DNA from: Paenibacillus terrigena DSM 21567
GTDB lineage: Bacteria; Bacillota; Bacilli; Paenibacillales; Paenibacillaceae
Reading direction: 5' to 3'
Length of the DNA stretch: 64,000 nucleotides
Assembly: GCF_000374845.1 (NCBI RefSeq)
Contig: NZ_KB895414.1
Span: forward strand, 496,001 to 560,000
In this document: positions 18,584 to 26,962 of the stretch, piece after piece
How the letters are laid out: every line of letters starts with the position of its first letter
How positions within the stretch are numbered: the stretch's first letter is position 1
Translations under genes and position numbers: made by a program
Notes under the pieces: model-generated
Database searches by the model: none
What the model was told of the DNA's origin: nothing
Seen by the model: the letters and a program-made list of their open reading frames with translations, nothing else

Positions 18584-18883
18584 ATGTCTCAGCACGAGTT
18601 AGATTTTCTATCGGATTCAACGGAAGCAACGACGACGCGATTCGTGACATTCATTGGCGCAAGCTATAAACGGTTCGACCTCGCCATCATGACGACCAAC
18701 CGCTTCTACGGGAAGAAATTAGTTACTGATCTTCAGAGCGGTATTACGGCAATTATCGGTGAAGAAGACTTGGAGGAAGAAGGCTACTTGGAATTCACCT
18801 TCAAACTGTCGGAAGAGGAAGCAGCAGGCGACCTGCGCGAATTCCTCCACATGGTTGTAGGCCCGACTGTCTTCACAGATTAA
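18584..18883 (+). CDS. DUF3055-like small cytoplasmic protein
   Basis: 99 residues from the ATG at 18584, which has AAGGAG 8 bases upstream; an in-frame GTG nine bases earlier lacks that spacing. Acidic, without signal or membrane segment. The conserved-looking core RFVTFIG, FDLAIMTTNRFYGKK, LQSGITAIIGEEDLEEEGYL fits DUF3055, a family found across Bacillales whose role is unknown. Monocistronic, with its own promoter and a shared terminator; convergent with the phosphodiester glycosidase gene. Confidence 0.65.
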   Translation: MSQHELDFLSDSTEATTTRFVTFIGASYKRFDLAIMTTNRFYGKKLVTDLQSGITAIIGEEDLEEEGYLEFTFKLSEEEAAGDLREFLHMVVGPTVFTD

Positions 18884-18902
18884 TTACAATCCATCGATAT
18901 AG

Positions 18903-18946
18903 AAAAAAGGCTACCTTACTCATCGAGCAAGGTAGCCTTCTTCTTG
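18903..18946. terminator. Bidirectional terminator between convergent genes
   Basis: AAGGCTACCTT and AAGGTAGCCTT pair perfectly around an ACTCATCGAGC loop, with A-rich sequence on the left and T-rich on the right, so it can stop transcription from both sides. Confidence 0.88.
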
Positions 18947-18948
18947 TT

Positions 18949-20082
18949 TCACTGCAAATTCATGCCGAACAGCAGCATGTTGCTCAGCGGTCTACCTGCT
19001 GACGTAAGGACTCTTCCGTTGGCATAGAGGCCGGATGATGCGCCCCCGTCCAAATTCATTGCCTGCTGCGCTCCAAGCTTCTGCATCACTTGTGCCCACG
19101 CTTGAATTGTCGCTCCATTGACCGTTGCAATCATAATGGAGCCATCCTTCATGACAGCAATCCCGCTTCGTGCACCGCCGCTGGTCAAAATTTTGGCAGA
19201 TGTAAACCCTTCGGCCGTCGGATTCACCGCGAGCTTACCATCCTTCACAAGTCTTGGGCCCGCCCCAACTGCGGTGATGACATCTCCCCAAGGAATCTCA
19301 TTGCCTTGCAGGTCCTTATAGTGAACTTCATATGAAGCCATTGCACCCACTTTAAATCGTTTTGCTTGCCCTGTCTCGCTACCGTTAAAGACAAGCACAT
19401 AACCATTCGCTGGGATCGCGACATCTTGATTTTGCGTCACTTTGGTGACTACGCCTTTATCTACGACAACCATCTCACCATAGCTAAATCCAATCGTTTT
19501 GCCTCGTGCCGGTGTGTAGAGGATGCTGCTCGATTTCCCTTTAACAGGCGTTCGATTTGCAAAATAGACATAATAACTGCCGCTTTTGCCGCTGTCTGGA
19601 TCGTAGACGCTTCCTGTAACAGATACCCGTAAATGATCCATTCGAACTTGGCCATTCTTCGTAAATCCAATCGTTGTCCCAGTGTTCCCAATATGAGCAA
19701 GCTGACCATTCTGTATGATCATGCCATAAGGCTCTGGAATACCGCCATAGGCTTCAAAGTATGTGCCATTGATACCATAATCCGCATGATACCGTTTAAC
19801 AATGTCTTTCATATTAGCTGTCTGACCGACCTTGCCGCCTGCCAGACCTACTTGTACACCGATATTTTTCGGCATCGTCACGGTCTGTACCGTATAAGTA
19901 CGTCCGCCTACGGCAACCTTCTTCATCTCGACTTTTGGTTGGTAAGCAAGCTGCTGCGTTCCTTTCGAGGAAGATGTCGTACTGCCTGCAGTACCTCCTT
20001 GCCCTGCTGCCGTAGCCACAACAGCTCCGGTAAGACTAAGGACAAGTGTAAGGACGATGGTCCGAATAAACTTAGTTGACAT
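18949..20082 (-). CDS. Secreted phosphodiester glycosidase (NAGPA-domain) protein
   Basis: 377 residues with a signal peptide at about 1-26 (cut after ATAA). Residues about 90-375 are a NAGPA domain, the fold of mammalian N-acetylglucosamine-1-phosphodiester glycosidase, often labelled exopolysaccharide biosynthesis protein in bacteria. Family marks are GINGTYFE, SGGARSGIAV and MNLDGGASSGLYANG near the end. Outside the cell it probably cleaves phosphodiester-linked sugars in wall polymers or polysaccharides; the substrate is not known. Eight bases separate it from the exonuclease stop upstream and the ribosome site is weak, suggesting translational coupling. Confidence 0.85.
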   Translation of the reverse strand: MSTKFIRTIVLTLVLSLTGAVVATAAGQGGTAGSTTSSSKGTQQLAYQPKVEMKKVAVGGRTYTVQTVTMPKNIGVQVGLAGGKVGQTANMKDIVKRYHADYGINGTYFEAYGGIPEPYGMIIQNGQLAHIGNTGTTIGFTKNGQVRMDHLRVSVTGSVYDPDSGKSGSYYVYFANRTPVKGKSSSILYTPARGKTIGFSYGEMVVVDKGVVTKVTQNQDVAIPANGYVLVFNGSETGQAKRFKVGAMASYEVHYKDLQGNEIPWGDVITAVGAGPRLVKDGKLAVNPTAEGFTSAKILTSGGARSGIAVMKDGSIMIATVNGATIQAWAQVMQKLGAQQAMNLDGGASSGLYANGRVLTSAGRPLSNMLLFGMNLQ

Positions 20083-20090
20083 GCTGACTG

Positions 20091-20966
20091 TTACACCCCG
20101 ATCAATGAATTTAAACTCTGCATTTCTAATTCTGCAAATTTGCGTTCAATTTGTGTACGATCTAAGGTAAATTCGCAGTTGTCTATCGAACAGACGAGCG
20201 GCACATCGCAACGAATACGTGCTAAATCGCGAGATAAGTGCAGCATGTCGATGTCCGCTTCAATTTTGGTACGCACAGCTTTGGTCAGTTCATGAAGGTT
20301 CTCTAAGATTCCTTCTACGGATTCGTATTGTTGAACGAGCTTGTAAGCTGTTTTCTCTCCAATCCCGCGAACACCAGGATAGTTATCACTGGTGTCCCCC
20401 ATCAATCCTTTCACATCGATTACTTGCGCCGGTGTGAGTTGACGTTCTTCCATGAGTGTGGACGGGTTGTAGACCATATAATTCCCGTGTCCTTTTTTCA
20501 TAATGATGACATGGACACGCTCGTCAACCAATTGCAGCATATCGTGATCGCCGGTCAGGATATAGATATCCATGTCAGACCCGTATTGCTTGGCAATCGT
20601 TCCGATACAGTCATCGGCCTCGTATCCAACTTCACCGATATTCGGAATGCCGAAGCTCTCCATCACTTCACGAATTAAGCTGAATTGCGGGATAAGATCT
20701 TCTGGTGCTTCGCCGCGATTAGCTTTGTAATCCGAGAATTGCTCAGTACGAAACGTCTTGCTCCCCATATCCCAACAGCAAGCGATATGCGTTGGATCAA
20801 ATTTCGATACGGCATCCCAGAAATAACGAATAAATCCATAGATCGCATTCGTCGGAATGCCTGAACTTGTCTTGCGAATATAACCGCCATATGCTGTCGC
20901 ATAATAAGCGCGGAATAACAAAGCCATCCCGTCGACGAGGAGTAACTTCTGTTTATTGTGTTCCAA
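20091..20966 (-). CDS. 5'-3' exonuclease (YpcP/FEN-like)
   Basis: 291 residues, the size of stand-alone bacterial FEN nucleases such as B. subtilis YpcP. It looks like the 5' nuclease domain of DNA polymerase I: LLLVDGMALLFRAYYA at the start, the acidic cluster GYEADDCIGT, LTGDHDMLQLVD, and the helix-hairpin-helix VKGLMGDTSDNYPGVRGIG. The acidic residues that bind two metals are present. It would remove RNA primers and flaps, overlapping with Pol I. ATG with GGAGAGATCC upstream. Probably co-transcribed with the NAGPA gene. Confidence 0.92.
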   Translation of the reverse strand: MEHNKQKLLLVDGMALLFRAYYATAYGGYIRKTSSGIPTNAIYGFIRYFWDAVSKFDPTHIACCWDMGSKTFRTEQFSDYKANRGEAPEDLIPQFSLIREVMESFGIPNIGEVGYEADDCIGTIAKQYGSDMDIYILTGDHDMLQLVDERVHVIIMKKGHGNYMVYNPSTLMEERQLTPAQVIDVKGLMGDTSDNYPGVRGIGEKTAYKLVQQYESVEGILENLHELTKAVRTKIEADIDMLHLSRDLARIRCDVPLVCSIDNCEFTLDRTQIERKFAELEMQSLNSLIGV

Positions 20967-21087
20967 CTTTGGATCTCTCCTAACTCTAATCTAGTAACAA
21001 TCCTGTAAGTAACATCCTATTATTCTAGCATAGTACGCTCGTGACTGCTTGGCCTCTTTTTGCCATTATAGGATCCTATCCCAGGGT

Positions 21088-21447
21088 TCAGCCCCAGCTG
21101 GTCTCGTACTGTTCTTCTTTGAATCCAACCGTTACTTGCTTCCCATCAGTAACAATCGGGCGTTTGATCAATCGGCCATTCGATGCCAACAGCTTGACTT
21201 GTTCCTCCGCGCTCATCTTAGGCAGCTTGTCCTTCAGCTGCATTTCCCGATAGACTTCACCCGAAGTATTCCAGAATTTCTTCAATTCAAGGCCGCTATT
21301 TTCGATTAATGCCTTTAGCTCCGCTTCCGTCGGCGCAACCTCGAAGATATCTTGGAGCTCCAGCTCATGCCCTTTCGCTTGAAGCGATTTAATGGCGCTG
21401 CGGCATGTGCCGCATTTCGTATAATGATAGACTTTTAACTTGGACAT
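21088..21447 (-). CDS. Spx/ArsC-family thioredoxin-fold protein
   Basis: 119 residues with a CGTC redox motif at Cys12-Cys15 and RPIVTDGKQVTVGF near the end, which is the ArsC/Spx/YffB pattern (arginine plus cis-proline). True arsenate reductases and the Spx/MgsR regulators share this layout. The CxxC and absence of clear RNA-polymerase-contact residues make it more like B. subtilis YusI than Spx, but sequence by eye cannot decide enzyme or regulator. ATG with AAGGAG upstream. It lies 22 bases before... the rluA end, in the opposite order of transcription cob-rluA-this gene, so likely last in that run. Confidence 0.75.
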   Translation of the reverse strand: MSKLKVYHYTKCGTCRSAIKSLQAKGHELELQDIFEVAPTEAELKALIENSGLELKKFWNTSGEVYREMQLKDKLPKMSAEEQVKLLASNGRLIKRPIVTDGKQVTVGFKEEQYETSWG

Positions 21448-21469
21448 GACAGATTCTCCTTATAGCTCA

Positions 21470-22441
21470 CTAAGTAATTTCGTTCTGCATCGCGTCTTGC
21501 AGCTGCTGAAGGTCATTCGGCAATTCTGCGGTAAATTCCATCCATTGCTTCGTGATCGGATGCGTAAGACCAAGCTTCCAAGCATGCAGCGCATGCCGAT
21601 CCATTCGCGCGTCTAACGCCTGCGCCTTAGCATCTGTAGCTTCGTCAACGGGAACTAGAAACTTGTACATTTTATCACCGATTAATGGACAACCAATGGA
21701 TTGCATATGCACGCGAATTTGATGGGTGCGGCCCGTCTCCAGCTTTAACTGAATCTTAGCACCCGCAGACGATTTGTAAGATTCCAGCGTTGTATAATGT
21801 GTTGTCGATGCATAGCCTGTTGGCGTCACAATGCGAATATGCGGTGACTCCGGATCACGATCAATCGGACCTTCAATCGTCCCTTGCTGCGGCTCCGGTA
21901 TCCCATGCACAAAAGCCAAATACTGCTTATCCACTTGACCTGCAATCATTTGCTCAGAAATATGCTGATGAATATACGGATTCTTCGCGATCGCGAGCAC
22001 ACCCGAGGTATCTTGATCCAAGCGATGAACAGGCCGGAATCGATAATTCCAGCCCTGCTGTTGCCAGTAATGGACAACTCCATTGGCAAGTGTATTCATA
22101 TAATGACCATGCGTAGGGTGAACGATGATCCCTGGTTCTTTATGCACGACTAAGAGATGTTCATCCTCGTAAATAATGGTGAAATCAACCGGCTGCGGCA
22201 AAATATCATCTGACTGCTCCTGCTCCATCCGAATCTGAACACAATCCCCTGCCTGCACACGAACACTGATATAATGTCGCTCACCATTCACTGTAATCCC
22301 ATGCTCCGTTAGCTTCAATCTCGACATTAATTTGCGAGATACCATTAATCGATTCGATAGTATCGTCTTTAACAGCATCCCCTCCTCCGATGGAGGAACG
22401 ATATAAGTGATCGGTTCGTAATATTGTGTCTCGATTGTCAT
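21470..22441 (-). CDS. RluA-family pseudouridine synthase
   Basis: 323 residues. An S4-like RNA-binding segment covers about 20-75, followed by the catalytic domain with VHRLDQDTSG (catalytic Asp142), ETGRTHQIRVHM and GDKMY. The enzyme isomerises uridine in rRNA or tRNA; the exact site (RluA, RluC or RluD type) cannot be read from the sequence. Its start codon overlaps the pduO stop by four bases (ATGA), so the two are translationally coupled and belong to the cobU-pduO-rluA transcript. That pairing with cobalamin genes looks incidental. Confidence 0.92.
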   Translation of the reverse strand: MTIETQYYEPITYIVPPSEEGMLLKTILSNRLMVSRKLMSRLKLTEHGITVNGERHYISVRVQAGDCVQIRMEQEQSDDILPQPVDFTIIYEDEHLLVVHKEPGIIVHPTHGHYMNTLANGVVHYWQQQGWNYRFRPVHRLDQDTSGVLAIAKNPYIHQHISEQMIAGQVDKQYLAFVHGIPEPQQGTIEGPIDRDPESPHIRIVTPTGYASTTHYTTLESYKSSAGAKIQLKLETGRTHQIRVHMQSIGCPLIGDKMYKFLVPVDEATDAKAQALDARMDRHALHAWKLGLTHPITKQWMEFTAELPNDLQQLQDAMQNEIT

Positions 22442-23007
22442 GGCTCGGAACGGAACACCTCTGCACTGCGAATATACTCAACATCGGGAACACCGCTCCG
22501 TACATTCGCCGTTCGAGCGAGCACGAAGAATAAATCCGATAATCGATTCAAATAATGGCGAACCTCGGTATGAATATCTGCGACACTCCCCAGCTTCACA
22601 ACCAGTCGTTCCGCACGACGGCATACAGTTCTGCACACGTGAAGCGATGCAGATCCACTGCTTCCACCCGGAAGAATGAACCGTGTCAGCTTCGGATTTT
22701 CTTGTTCATAATGATCAATCCATTGTTCTAATTGCGCTGTCATCTCAGCTTGAACTTTGAAGCTCTTCCCATCTAGATTCGCGAAGGCGAGATCCGAGCC
22801 GCAATCGAATAGCTCATGTTGAATTTGCAGCAATACGGATCGGATATCTGAGAATCGCTCCCCGCCAAGTTGACTCATCGCTTGACCAACGAAGCAATTC
22901 AACTCATCAATTGTTCCATACGTCTCTACTTGAATATGATCTTTCGGTACACGTCCGCCAATGACCGACGTCGTTCCTTGATCCCCCGAGCGAGTATAGA
23001 TTTTCAT
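22438..23007 (-). CDS. PduO-type corrinoid adenosyltransferase
   Basis: 189 residues. The N-terminal IYTRSGDQGTTSV loop binds ATP, and YGTIDELN, FILPGGSSGSASLH and CRRAERLVV are the standard PduO-type motifs. It transfers the 5'-deoxyadenosyl group from ATP to cob(I)alamin, giving coenzyme B12. Four-base overlaps with both neighbours (cobU before, rluA after) show a tight operon. With cobU it suggests salvage and activation of cobinamides; no other cobalamin gene is in the window. Confidence 0.93.
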   Translation of the reverse strand: MKIYTRSGDQGTTSVIGGRVPKDHIQVETYGTIDELNCFVGQAMSQLGGERFSDIRSVLLQIQHELFDCGSDLAFANLDGKSFKVQAEMTAQLEQWIDHYEQENPKLTRFILPGGSSGSASLHVCRTVCRRAERLVVKLGSVADIHTEVRHYLNRLSDLFFVLARTANVRSGVPDVEYIRSAEVFRSEP

Positions 23008-23582
23008 CCTAAATCCCTCCCGAATTTTACCTGTTTACTTAATAGTTCCACAGCAATCCCTGATGTTAACAAATACAATTGCTTGCTTCTTGCAGCTAAT
23101 CGTTCATTAATCGCCGGCAGCCATTCATGGAATAGACGTCGATACGCTACGGTCTCATCCCAGCCGCTGTTCATCTCATTGGTAATGACGAGAATTGCAC
23201 CTTGATAGGCAAGAATGGACTGCACCAGCTGTTCGACGCGCATCTCGACATGTGCTTTCATGTCCTTCTCATCGAGATTGAGCTTGGCAGCAGCCTTTAC
23301 TTCACCGTAGAGCCATACCGCGATACTATCCACCACGAGCACACGATTCCGCGCCGTGTATGGATTCGACTGCACATTAATCGTATCAATAATTTCAGGA
23401 AGTAACGGATCGGTCTCAATAATTTTCCATTCAAAGGAGGAGGAAGCCACTTGTACTTGTTCCTTATCTTTATCCGGCCATCGCGAGACAAGCCACATGC
23501 CCGTCTTACCCAATGTCGAAGCCAACTGTAGCGCAAAGCTTGTCTTCCCACTGCCTGCGCCACCTGTTATCATCACCAACAA
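23004..23582 (-). CDS. cobU: Adenosylcobinamide kinase/guanylyltransferase (CobU type)
   Basis: 192 residues with a P-loop GGAGSGKT at 7-14 and later VDSIAVWL and VITNEMNSG, the CobU/CobP pattern. The enzyme phosphorylates adenosylcobinamide and attaches GMP in the late steps of B12 assembly. The start is TTG at 23582: GGAGG stands 8 bases before it, while the next ATG is too far from it. It heads the overlapping set cobU-pduO-rluA. The usual RADRG-type motif after the P-loop appears as VSRWPDKDKE, somewhat divergent, so efficiency may differ. Confidence 0.85.
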   Translation of the reverse strand: MLVMITGGAGSGKTSFALQLASTLGKTGMWLVSRWPDKDKEQVQVASSSFEWKIIETDPLLPEIIDTINVQSNPYTARNRVLVVDSIAVWLYGEVKAAAKLNLDEKDMKAHVEMRVEQLVQSILAYQGAILVITNEMNSGWDETVAYRRLFHEWLPAINERLAARSKQLYLLTSGIAVELLSKQVKFGRDLG

Positions 23583-23631
23583 GTGAGTTCCTCCCTTCCT
23601 TCATTTATTTGATCGAAAATCTCACTACCCG

Positions 23632-24189
23632 CTATTCTACCATCGACTTCAACACTTGCTTTGCAAGTTCAGGGTGCGGCGCGTTCGACGGAATAATCAC
23701 GAACAGATTCTCTAATGCGAACCCAATGGACTTGAACATCTTCATATCATGAATTGGAATTGCGTAGAGATGTTCTTCCTTCTTTTCTTGGTCCTTCCCT
23801 GATGCATCCGGTACAAGAACAGTCCCTTCAACAAAGCCGCGTTTGTACTTCTCCTTGTCAAATGTATCTTCGAGCGGTGTCGTTCCTGAATTCTTCGCAA
23901 AGTTCTTCATATCTTCCTCAGGAACTACCATCATATCATTCGAGCCTACCGCAAGTTCGGCAATCAACTTCTGTATACTGTACATCGCGCTTGCGTTCAC
24001 TTCGACCTTCTTCTCACTTCCAAGCTGCTGCTGCAGCTGAGCCTTCACTTGATCTGTTACTTCCTGCGGTATAACTTGCTGTTGTCCAGGCATCAATAAG
24101 ATCGTAAGATCCGCCTCATCACCGCAGCCCGCTAAGAGGCCCATCGTAACTAACATCATAAGAATGATTCCGATTCTTTTCATGTACAT
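23632..24189 (-). CDS. Small secreted lipoprotein of unknown function
   Basis: About 185 residues from the ATG at 24189, with GAAGGG five bases before it; the longer frame reaching 24261 has no ribosome site. A lipoprotein signal ends with LLAGC. The mature part has an alternating alpha/beta pattern and the phrases ADLTILLMPGQQQ, ASAMYSIQKLIAE and VVPEEDMKNFAK, which resembles a periplasmic-binding-protein-like lobe, as the helix-strand pattern 'ydiqklivelaag-dvmvvpe' is common in such proteins. No transporter is next to it. It may bind a small ligand at the membrane surface, but I recognise no family. Confidence 0.6.
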   Translation of the reverse strand: MYMKRIGIILMMLVTMGLLAGCGDEADLTILLMPGQQQVIPQEVTDQVKAQLQQQLGSEKKVEVNASAMYSIQKLIAELAVGSNDMMVVPEEDMKNFAKNSGTTPLEDTFDKEKYKRGFVEGTVLVPDASGKDQEKKEEHLYAIPIHDMKMFKSIGFALENLFVIIPSNAPHPELAKQVLKSMVE

Positions 24190-24251
24190 TGCGTCCCTTC
24201 TGCTGTGTGCATCTATACCACCCACTATATCATAAACTTGGAAGACACAAA

Positions 24252-24272
24252 ATAACCCCACAAAGTGGGGAA
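24252..24272 (-). terminator. Terminator of the two-component operon
   Basis: CCCCAC and GTGGGG pair around a short AAA/TTT loop, followed on the minus-strand RNA by UUAUUUUG. It lies about 20 bases after the histidine kinase stop. Confidence 0.65.
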
Positions 24273-24290
24273 ATCCGCTTCGAACCTGAT

Positions 24291-26066
24291 TCAGGTACTT
24301 TGCGGGGGCCTCGGGAATAATAATGAGATCGTCGTCCCCACACCAACCTGACTCTCTACCTCAATATGACCATCATGCTCGTGAACAAGCTGTCTCGCGA
24401 TCGCCATGCCAAGACCAGTCCCTTGATGGAGATTCTCGGTCGGAGTGCCTCGGTAATAACGTTCAAATAATCGATCAACCGTCGCCTCATCCATTCCTAA
24501 CCCCTTATCTTGAATTTCGATTCGAAACGCACCATCCTCTTCGATAGCCATCATCACCTGTATATGTGTATCCGGTGGGTTATGTATTTGTGCATTGGCC
24601 AGAAAATTCTCAAGGATACGGCGGAAATATTTCACATCAACCGGGTAATAAATCGGCTGGGCGGCAGGTACAAACTGAATCTGTCGTTGCTCGTGTTGCG
24701 GATGCTGTTGCATCTGCAGTACCATTTTGCCGATAAATTCATTCATTTCGATCTCGACCTTCTGCATCGGAACGGCATGATTGTTCAGGCGATAGGTTAG
24801 ATTGAGATCATCAATCATCTCATCCATATGGAAGGACTTCTCCCGAATAATACACGCGAACTCTTGTATTTCCTCTTGCCGCCATTCATAGGCATTCGAT
24901 TCGAGTACATGCGCATACCCCATAATCGATGATAAAGGTGTCTTAAGATCATGCGATACACCCGCAATCCACTCTTCACGCGTCGTCTCTAGCTGCTTGC
25001 GAATCAGCTCGTTCTTCTGCAGCGAATCTGTTAGGAAGTGCAAGGAATCGATCATCTCGGCATAGGTCTGAAACCTTCTCTTCATCCGTCCTGACCGATT
25101 CATACTCCTCCTATACCCTTTACGATCCACAGGTTCCATGAACCGCCCCTGCGCCAAATGCTTCAGCCAATCAATCATATGAAGAATTGGCGTTCCGAAC
25201 CGATGACCATACCATAAAGCTATAACAGCTAATAGAATGATAATAATTCCAAGCAAGATACATAGGCTGATGACAAAGACATAGATCATCGCCAAATAAG
25301 GATCCTGTGGGACGCCTGAAGCGTCATTCCGAATAGGAAGATGCACTAACCAAGTATTTCCTGTTGCTGGATCAAATACGGACTCAAACTGTGAAGCATA
25401 CCGCTCAGGATATTGCGTGCGTAAGATAATATCATGTACAGCATATTGGCTTGGTCCATCCGCAGGTTTATGATAGGAGGCGATCTCTAACCCCTCCGCA
25501 TTAATGACCTGCACCCATCCCGATAATTGGGAGATTTGCGCAGCAAGTGGCCCTGTGATCTGAATCTTCCCATTCTTTAATTCGACCGATTGCAGTAAGG
25601 TTCTCTTCATCTCTGCAATAGGATTCTTGACACCATAAATCAACGTATAGAGGCTTCCTTCTCTCTCTTGAATCCACACATATAAGCCATAAGGGAACGG
25701 TTGCTCCCCCGTCCAATAGCTTGTTAATTCACCGGGATTAACCTGACTCGGCAAATCATCCGGCGTCTCAAAATCAGCAATCACCTGGTTACGATCATTA
25801 ATCAATTGCAGCCATCCGCCCTGCTCACGAACTTGATCTAATAGTTCAGGATCAAATGTGATTTTCCCATCCTTCTCAGAAAGAGAGTTCATGAGCATGG
25901 GCAGACCTGATTTGGCAAAATCACGTTCCTGCTCCAGCTTATTTAGCTTGTCGAATGCAACAAATAGAACCGTTAGAATTAATGCGAGCAGCAGCATACC
26001 AACGAACAATAACTGTCTAATATAAATGAAAATAAAACGTCGATTCACGGTCATCCGCTTATTCAT
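24291..26066 (-). CDS. Membrane sensor histidine kinase (OmpR-partner type)
   Basis: 591 residues from the ATG at 26066 (GGAGG four bases upstream); the start overlaps the response-regulator stop. Two membrane helices (about 11-38 and 268-292) flank a large extracellular sensor region made of two similar halves (each with MLDQVREQGGWLQLIN-like and AAQISQLSGWVQVINA-like strands). A HAMP-like linker, the dimerisation box SHDLKTPLSSIMGY with the phospho-accepting His, and the ATPase boxes FLANAQIHNP, DKGLGMDE and GTGLGMAIA follow. It phosphorylates the regulator encoded upstream. The signal is unknown; the divergent M23 lipoprotein suggests an envelope cue. Confidence 0.92.
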   Translation of the reverse strand: MNKRMTVNRRFIFIYIRQLLFVGMLLLALILTVLFVAFDKLNKLEQERDFAKSGLPMLMNSLSEKDGKITFDPELLDQVREQGGWLQLINDRNQVIADFETPDDLPSQVNPGELTSYWTGEQPFPYGLYVWIQEREGSLYTLIYGVKNPIAEMKRTLLQSVELKNGKIQITGPLAAQISQLSGWVQVINAEGLEIASYHKPADGPSQYAVHDIILRTQYPERYASQFESVFDPATGNTWLVHLPIRNDASGVPQDPYLAMIYVFVISLCILLGIIIILLAVIALWYGHRFGTPILHMIDWLKHLAQGRFMEPVDRKGYRRSMNRSGRMKRRFQTYAEMIDSLHFLTDSLQKNELIRKQLETTREEWIAGVSHDLKTPLSSIMGYAHVLESNAYEWRQEEIQEFACIIREKSFHMDEMIDDLNLTYRLNNHAVPMQKVEIEMNEFIGKMVLQMQQHPQHEQRQIQFVPAAQPIYYPVDVKYFRRILENFLANAQIHNPPDTHIQVMMAIEEDGAFRIEIQDKGLGMDEATVDRLFERYYRGTPTENLHQGTGLGMAIARQLVHEHDGHIEVESQVGVGTTISLLFPRPPQST

Positions 26067-26772
26067 CGTTCCTCCGAACGAGCTTATACCCAAGTCCTCG
26101 CACCGTCATCAAATATTTCGGCTCTGCCGGATTCGGTTCGATGCGCTCACGAATCCGATGGATATGGACCATCACGGTATTATCATCATTGATGCTATGA
26201 TCTCCCCATACACGTTCATACAGCTGCTGCTTACTGAATATCCCGTTCGGATGTTGACAGAAGAATTGGAGCAATTGGAACACTTGCGCCGGGCAATCCA
26301 CTTGCTTCCCTTGTACCCAGAGTTCCCCTGCATACGCATCCAGCTGAAAACCACCATAATCATAAAAGCTGATGCTTCGCTCTGCTTCCCGGTTCCCGTT
26401 CTTCGCATACCGCCGGAGCTGCGCCTTCACACGTGCAATGACCTCAAGCGGGTTGAAAGGCTTCGTGACGTAGTCATCCGCTCCCAGTGCAAACCCCGTT
26501 AATTTATCCAAATCCGTCGTACGAGCTGTTAAGAATAGAATTGGCGCATCGGTCGTCTGCCGAATCCATGGACAAATATCAAACCCACTCTGACCCGGCA
26601 GCATCACATCCAGCAAGACCATATCATACGTCACGCGTTGACAGGCCTTAATCGCTTCTTCCCCTGTCGATGCTGTATCTACATTGAGGAACCCCTCTTT
26701 ATTTAACACCGTTTTTAATAGCTTCAATATCGATGCTTCATCATCAACTAACAAAATTTTAGCATGATTCAT
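26059..26772 (-). CDS. OmpR-family response regulator
   Basis: 237 residues. The receiver domain (1-118) has the acid pocket DDEAS, phospho-accepting Asp in VLLDVMLPGQSG, and KPFNP; the C-terminal winged helix (about 135-235) carries ERVWGDHSINDDNTVMVHI and RGLGYKL. It is a DNA-binding regulator paired with the histidine kinase whose gene overlaps its end by eight bases. Its promoter region is shared with the divergent M23 lipoprotein gene, a likely target. Confidence 0.94.
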   Translation of the reverse strand: MNHAKILLVDDEASILKLLKTVLNKEGFLNVDTASTGEEAIKACQRVTYDMVLLDVMLPGQSGFDICPWIRQTTDAPILFLTARTTDLDKLTGFALGADDYVTKPFNPLEVIARVKAQLRRYAKNGNREAERSISFYDYGGFQLDAYAGELWVQGKQVDCPAQVFQLLQFFCQHPNGIFSKQQLYERVWGDHSINDDNTVMVHIHRIRERIEPNPAEPKYLMTVRGLGYKLVRRNDE

Positions 26773-26962
26773 CCTGTATTCCCCAATCTTTCGGTACTGC
26801 TATCACCATAACATCTTTTGTTTTCTTATAGTAGAATGTGATCTTAACAGAACCTTAATTTTCATGAACAAGATTAAGGCATTCATAAGATTACGTTATT
26901 CGTACGATAAACTTCATCCCTTATGATTGGTTTATATCAAGCATAAAGGAGCATATGTACAA

